Assembly: GCF_000209165.1 (NCBI RefSeq) | Contig: NC_009047.1 | Span: forward strand, 186,001-250,000 | Direction: 5' to 3' | Length of the DNA stretch: 64,000 nt | From: Scheffersomyces stipitis CBS 6054 | Lineage: Eukaryota; Ascomycota; Pichiomycetes; Serinales; Debaryomycetaceae | Part shown: one piece after another, positions 59,526-64,000 of the stretch | How positions within the stretch are numbered: position 1 is the stretch's first letter | Layout: each line of letters begins with the position of its first letter | Program-made: the position numbers and the translations under genes | Notes under the pieces: model-generated | Seen by the model: only the letters and a program-made list of their open reading frames with translations | The model's database searches: none | Told to the model about the DNA's origin: nothing

Positions 59526-61823
59526 ATGAGTAGTTCCAGGGAGAAGGGATCCTTCTCTAAAACAAGTATCGAAAAGGAGACTTATTTGCCAGACATTGCT
59601 GACGAGAAAGTAGTTGACATTGAGAATGTTCATGAAGAAAGTAGCGATTCCGAAAACGAACTTGATGCAGATGTAGCAGAGCTTCCAAAGGTCGTTAGAG
59701 AAATTGTTCCTTTGGAAGATGATCCATCTACTCCGGTTATGACGTTTCGTTACTTCTTGCTTTCTTTCATTTTTATCATACCAGGTGCCTTCATCTCTAC
59801 CATGAATTCATATCGTACAACTTCAGCTGCCTACTCCATTTTTTTTGTTCAAATTGCTTCACATTGGGTAGGAAAGTGGTTAGCAAGAGTTCTTCCCCAC
59901 AAAAAGGTTAAAATTGGCAGGTTTAGTTTCAACTTAAACCCAGGTCCTTGGTCTATTAAAGAAACAGCAATGGTAACAATCACAGCAAGCAGTGGTGCTA
60001 CTGGAAACCAAGGTACAAGTGCTCTCTCGTTAGCTGAAATTTACTATGGTGAGAAGGTCAATGCAGCAGTTGCACTTTTCTACATGTGGGCAATTGTCTT
60101 TGTTGGTTATTCATATGCTGCAATTGCGAGAAATTTCTTGTTGTACGATCCTCAGTTTGTGTGGCCTCAAGCACTTATGCAAACTACTTTATTTCAAACG
60201 CAGAAGAGATCTGATGCAGATTCGAAATTAGGTTCCAAACAAATGAAGGTATTCTTTGCTGTGCTAATTGGGGTAACTGTCTGGGAATTCTTTCCGGAGT
60301 TCATTTTCCCAATGACCTCTTCGCTAGCCTTTTTATGTTGGGTAGCACCAAGAAATAAAACGGCAAATTTTATTGGATCTGGACTCGGTGGAATGGGGTT
60401 CCTTAATTTGACTTTGGATTGGTCCAATATTACTTCTTCCATCATGTTATCACCCTATTGGATTCAAGTTATCCAATTCCTTGCTTTTGTTGTTGGAGCT
60501 TGGATTTTAATTCCTGCTGCAAAGTGGGGAAATCTTTCAAATTTCAAGTATGGATTAATGTCAAATAGTCTTTTTATGTCTAATGGTACTTCTTATCCAA
60601 CGAGTCAGCTCTTGACAGCTGATTTCAGATTAAACGAGACCGCCTATGCAGAGCTTGGAAAAGTTCACATTGGTGCTCAGAGAGCATGGAACATGTTTTT
60701 TGATTATGCTTCATACATTAGTGGTATTATATGGGTAGTGGTATTCGGCTACGATACTCTTGGAAACTCTTTCAAGAAATTAATTGCTTCTTTCAAAGAC
60801 CGAAAATCAAATAAGGGTGCACTTTCTATTAACTTACAGTATACCGACAGATTGAATAAACTACAATCAAAATACAACGAAGTTCCGTTATACTGGTATG
60901 TTGTGCTATTTTTGGCATCTTTCATAACATTACTTGTTATTTTTGCTACTGGTCAACTCTTCATGCCGTGGTGGTGTTTATTAGTTGGGTTGGGATTTGG
61001 TTCCATTATTGTTACTCCTTTGGCTTGGTTGTATGCTCTTTCCAATTTCCAACTTGCAATAGGTACATTTAACGAACTCCTATACGGATACATGGTTCAG
61101 AATTCTTCAGTGAGGCATCCAGCTGGGGCCGTCACCTACGGCGCAATTGCAGGTGATGCTTGGTATAGAGCTCAATACATTTTGCAGGATCAAAAGATTG
61201 CCCATTACATGCACTTACCACCTAAAGCAGTGTTTTTCTCACAAATATTCGGAGAATTGATTGGTGTTCCTATAAATTATGCTGCATTGAGATGGGTCTT
61301 AAGTTCCAAGAGAGACTATCTTGATGGGACCAAAGTTGACCCATTACATCAATGGACTGGACAATCTATTGTCTCATACCAGACCAACGCAGTTCAATAC
61401 GTGATTTTGGGACCTAAGAGATTATTTTCTAACTATCCAATGTTACCTTATGCTTTTCTTATGGGAGCTGGTGCACCATGTGTATTTTTTGCATTGCACA
61501 AACTTTTTCCAAACTCCAAGTTGAAGTTCAGACTTTGGAATACCACTGTTTTCTTCTCGACTTTGAGCATCTTCTTTGGTAATGTATCTACTGGCTATTT
61601 GTCCCAATTCATTGGAGGTACAATCACCATGTTCTGGGCATTCCGGTACAGACATAATTTATGGAAGAGATACAATTACTTGTTGGCAGCTGCCTGTGAC
61701 ACTGGGTACAACTTGGCTATTTTATTAATCTTCATCTTTTTTTCGGCTGCAAAAACTGTTTCAATGCCCAACTGGTGGGGCAATAATGCTGTCAGTATTG
61801 AGAGATGCTTCGCTCTAGAATAG
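59526..61823 (+). CDS. Oligopeptide transporter (OPT family)
   Basis: 765 residues. Cytosolic N-terminus of about 70 residues with an acidic run, then the OPT domain with about 14-16 spans. The OPT hallmark NPGPWSIKETAMVTI (about residues 138-152) followed by SSGATGNQGTSAL is present, as are HLPPKAVFFSQIFGELIGVP and the GPKRLFSNYPMLPYAFLMGA block near the C-terminus. These proton-coupled carriers import tetra- to octapeptides or glutathione; CTG yeasts have many paralogues, so the substrate cannot be assigned. The protein stops soon after the MPNWWGNNAV motif, shorter than many fungal OPTs that continue about 20 residues, but no frameshift is evident. Confidence 0.9.
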   Translation: MSSSREKGSFSKTSIEKETYLPDIADEKVVDIENVHEESSDSENELDADVAELPKVVREIVPLEDDPSTPVMTFRYFLLSFIFIIPGAFISTMNSYRTTSAAYSIFFVQIASHWVGKWLARVLPHKKVKIGRFSFNLNPGPWSIKETAMVTITASSGATGNQGTSALSLAEIYYGEKVNAAVALFYMWAIVFVGYSYAAIARNFLLYDPQFVWPQALMQTTLFQTQKRSDADSKLGSKQMKVFFAVLIGVTVWEFFPEFIFPMTSSLAFLCWVAPRNKTANFIGSGLGGMGFLNLTLDWSNITSSIMLSPYWIQVIQFLAFVVGAWILIPAAKWGNLSNFKYGLMSNSLFMSNGTSYPTSQLLTADFRLNETAYAELGKVHIGAQRAWNMFFDYASYISGIIWVVVFGYDTLGNSFKKLIASFKDRKSNKGALSINLQYTDRLNKLQSKYNEVPLYWYVVLFLASFITLLVIFATGQLFMPWWCLLVGLGFGSIIVTPLAWLYALSNFQLAIGTFNELLYGYMVQNSSVRHPAGAVTYGAIAGDAWYRAQYILQDQKIAHYMHLPPKAVFFSQIFGELIGVPINYAALRWVLSSKRDYLDGTKVDPLHQWTGQSIVSYQTNAVQYVILGPKRLFSNYPMLPYAFLMGAGAPCVFFALHKLFPNSKLKFRLWNTTVFFSTLSIFFGNVSTGYLSQFIGGTITMFWAFRYRHNLWKRYNYLLAAACDTGYNLAILLIFIFFSAAKTVSMPNWWGNNAVSIERCFALE

Positions 61824-62094
61824 TTTGCTTTAAAATAATTATAAATAGATAGGTTGATATTAAGAGTGACTGTAATAGACAAGAAAATTCATATATTTAA
61901 GTATTCTGCTGGTCTATGCTAGGGCCAAATCCATTGCGATGTTTGTGCCAGTCACAATTTTTGAACACATTGACTGTACTAGAATTTACGCAAAATTTTT
62001 CATCATGCTAAAGTTGAGAACGAACTTTTTTTCTTTAGAGAATTGAAAAATCTAGCTTGATATCAACTGTAGATCCAAGTGAACCACGAATACA

Positions 62095-63249
62095 ATGTCC
62101 CTTTTTAGAAAGGTGGGTATATCATGTTACCCCAATATAAGCAATTTGCAAGTCACTTCTCTTGGTGCTGTTAACCAAGTTCGTAATGCCACTAAAAAAG
62201 TTTCGGGATCCAAAACGAATAAAAATGATTCGGCTGGTAGACGCTTGGGTCCAAAGGCTCATGAAGGTAACTTCGTTAAGCCTGGACAAATTATTATGAG
62301 ACAGAGAGGTAGTAAGATACATCCCGGTGAAAATGTGAAAATTGGAATTGACCACACGATATACGCTGTAGAACCGGGATACGTTCGTTTTTACCACGAT
62401 CCTTTTCATCCATTAAGAAAATATGTCGGCGTCTCTCTCAAGAAGGACTTAAACTTACCAACGCCTCATTTCTCACCTCGGGTAAGAAGGTTTGGGTACG
62501 AATTGCTAACCGAACCTTCTGAAGCTAAGAAGGAAGAGGATCACATGTCAAGAAAGGAATACACTTATCAACCGAAGTTAGAGGAAGCCTTGAAAGCTGA
62601 GAATGAACTCAAAAGCAGAATTACTTCCGAATTTGAAGACGCATTAAGAAATAAATTCAAATTAGTCTTAAATCAAGAAGATTTGAAGGTTGCATTGACA
62701 AGATTTTATGATATCTTCCAATTAGTTAAGATTGGGAAGCCCGTCGAAGATGCGAAGATTCAAGCAACATATAATTTTATTCATGATCTCAAGCTTACAG
62801 AACGAAGAGCAGAAATTTCAGCCGATGAATTTTTGTCCAAGAAGGCCTACTTCGAGAAATTTTTCTCAAGTCTTGACAGCCAGGTTACTGTTGACGTAGA
62901 TGGATCATTAATTGCTTATATTGCCGAAGAAGAGAGACAATCTGAAAGACAAAGAATTTCTAAGACTTTGCATTCGACTTATTCAAACAGAGTTCTCTCG
63001 GTCAAAGAAAGAAAGGAAGTTGAGTCATTAATTTGTACACCAGGTGTATTTGATCTTTTGCAAAGGTATCAACTTAGAACCAAATACACTCCTTCCGTTG
63101 TTCCATTTTCGGTTCCTGATTCGGTCATTGAGATCACTGATGTTAAGAATCCTCCTGAAGGTGTGATTATCCAAAAAATATTTGACGAAGCTGCCAGATC
63201 AACTAGAATAGTAGGTAGACCCAGGGAAGTATTCGCTTTCAGAAAATAG
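62095..63249 (+). CDS. MRP7: Mitochondrial large ribosomal subunit protein bL27m (Mrp7)
   Basis: 384 residues, as yeast Mrp7 (371). Residues 1-45 form a presequence; the bL27 domain follows at about 45-115: AGRRLGPKAHEGNFVKPGQI, RQRGSKIHPGENVKIGIDHT and IYAVEPGYVRFY. The basic N-terminal arm that reaches the peptidyl-transferase centre in bacteria is conserved. The C-terminal ~270 residues are the yeast-specific extension, charged and helical. Component of the 54S subunit. The ATG at 62095 lies after an AT-rich leader and is the only in-frame start giving the complete presequence. Confidence 0.95.
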   Translation: MSLFRKVGISCYPNISNLQVTSLGAVNQVRNATKKVSGSKTNKNDSAGRRLGPKAHEGNFVKPGQIIMRQRGSKIHPGENVKIGIDHTIYAVEPGYVRFYHDPFHPLRKYVGVSLKKDLNLPTPHFSPRVRRFGYELLTEPSEAKKEEDHMSRKEYTYQPKLEEALKAENELKSRITSEFEDALRNKFKLVLNQEDLKVALTRFYDIFQLVKIGKPVEDAKIQATYNFIHDLKLTERRAEISADEFLSKKAYFEKFFSSLDSQVTVDVDGSLIAYIAEEERQSERQRISKTLHSTYSNRVLSVKERKEVESLICTPGVFDLLQRYQLRTKYTPSVVPFSVPDSVIEITDVKNPPEGVIIQKIFDEAARSTRIVGRPREVFAFRK

Positions 63250-63347
63250 TTATAGTGAACCATACTTGTATATAGCGCAATGATCGTAACTGAACTGAAT
63301 TTTGTAGTGGCACTCGTTTGTTTTTGTGTGACAATCTACCAATGTAT

Positions 63348-63353
63348 ACGCGT
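63348..63353. promoter_or_regulatory. ACGCGT element upstream of RER1
   Basis: MCB-like core 100 bp before the RER1 ATG; functional meaning unknown, since RER1 is not a typical replication-phase gene. Confidence 0.35.
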
Positions 63354-63452
63354 TGAACAAATTTGAAAAGAAAAAATGAATGCAATGTGTTCAATGTCTC
63401 ATTTCAATCAAGAATTTGCTCGACAAATAAGGCAAGGTTTGAGATAGCAATC

Positions 63453-64000
63453 ATGGCAATCGACTTCTCTGCGAGCTGGATTCAGGAGAATCCAGCCTAT
63501 CAACAGTTTGTGAAAGTTGAAGTAACGTACCAAAAGTTCTTGGATCAAGCTGTGCCACATACAACCAATAGATGGATAGGAACAGCCATTTTGCTTTCGT
63601 TGTTCTTGTTGCGGATATTTGTTTCTCAAGGATGGTATATCATTTGCTATGCTTTAGGTATTTATCTTTTGAACTTGTTTTTGGCGTTTTTGACTCCGAA
63701 ATTTGATCCTTCTTTAGAGCAAGAGCTTAGAAATGAGTCCATCGAAGAAGGAGTTATAGAAGACGAACCTACCCAAGAGGATGAAGAGTTCAGACCTTTT
63801 ATAAGAAGATTACCAGAGTTTAAGTTTTGGTATAACGGTACAAGAGCTACAGTTCTTGCTTTGTTTCTTTCCTTTTGGAGTATATTCGATATTCCCGTAT
63901 TCTGGCCCATTTTGTTGATGTATTTCATTATTTTATTCACATTGACAATGAGAAAACAAATTCAGCATATGATCAAGTACAAGTATTTGCCTTTCGATTT
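63453..64000 (+). CDS. RER1: Golgi-ER retrieval receptor Rer1 (3' partial)
   Basis: Runs off the right edge, no stop seen in 182 codons. The ATG at 63453 opens MAIDFSASWIQENPAYQQFV. Conserved Rer1 features: RWIGTAILLSLFLLRIFVSQ with GWYIICYALGIYLLNLFLAF, the loop LTPKFDPSLEQEL, an acidic loop, RPFIRRLPEFKFWYNGTRA and the last two spans ending RKQIQHMIKYKYLPFD. Four membrane spans in a W topology. Rer1 returns ER membrane proteins from the cis-Golgi in COPI vesicles. The remaining residues (yeast Rer1 has 188) would fall just beyond the window. Confidence 0.95.
   Translation, partial: MAIDFSASWIQENPAYQQFVKVEVTYQKFLDQAVPHTTNRWIGTAILLSLFLLRIFVSQGWYIICYALGIYLLNLFLAFLTPKFDPSLEQELRNESIEEGVIEDEPTQEDEEFRPFIRRLPEFKFWYNGTRATVLALFLSFWSIFDIPVFWPILLMYFIILFTLTMRKQIQHMIKYKYLPFD

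Noticed and set aside
1..64000. CRISPR array, prophage, insertion sequence or rRNA
   Set aside because: No direct-repeat array with unique spacers, no transposase and no rRNA signature; the DNA is eukaryotic nuclear.

Overview
The window is nuclear DNA of a budding yeast, most likely of the CTG clade (Debaryomycetaceae/Scheffersomyces-like; I would guess Scheffersomyces stipitis, but the sequence alone does not prove the species). The grounds are: a nuclear complex I subunit (NDUFB3/B12), which Saccharomyces lacks; a group III histidine kinase almost identical in layout to Candida Nik1/Cos1; compact, mostly intron-poor genes with Saccharomyces-type TACTAAC branch points; and strong avoidance of CTG codons (I find none in the 792 codons of IDH1 plus ADE12). 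Leucines read from CTG in these translations may therefore be serine in the cell.

Layout. 1-8 kb: 3' part of an Msn2/4-like zinc-finger activator, complex I subunit B12, mitoribosomal RSM25 divergent from an unrecognised mitochondrial protein, and an LtrA-family membrane protein. 9-18 kb: a tricalbin (TCB) whose true start lies in a tiny upstream exon, then RPA190. 18-25 kb: a Rua1-C-terminal zinc protein, FUN14, a dual-specificity pseudophosphatase and FMC1. 25-31 kb: IDH1 (split by an intron), ADE12 and an intron-containing WDR74/NSA1-like beta-propeller. 31-43 kb: a 1.8-kb convergent gap without a gene, a small orphan protein, DOA1, RFA3, TRP3, MCD4 and an orphan with CDK-type sites. 43-48 kb: two divergently arranged J-domain genes and an intron-containing tRNA-Lys(UUU). 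49-64 kb: NIK1, DSD1, POL3, a UPF0303 protein, an OPT transporter, MRP7 and the 5' part of RER1.

The most useful corrections to a naive reading of open frames are three short first exons (TCB, IDH1 and the WDR74-like gene), a trimmed start for several genes where the open frame begins at a non-ATG codon or runs through the promoter, and two genes cut by the window edges (Msn4-like at the left, RER1 at the right).

Biological themes: mitochondrial function is dense (B12, RSM25, orphan 3957-6086, FUN14, FMC1, IDH1, MRP7). DNA replication genes RFA3 and POL3 both carry an ACGCGT (MCB) element and a TGCGAAAA-containing element upstream. An exact 13-mer, GCTGCGAAAAAAT, recurs in three promoters, with close variants in others; this is the most interesting unexplained signal I see. 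I found no CRISPR array, prophage, transposon or other clearly foreign island.
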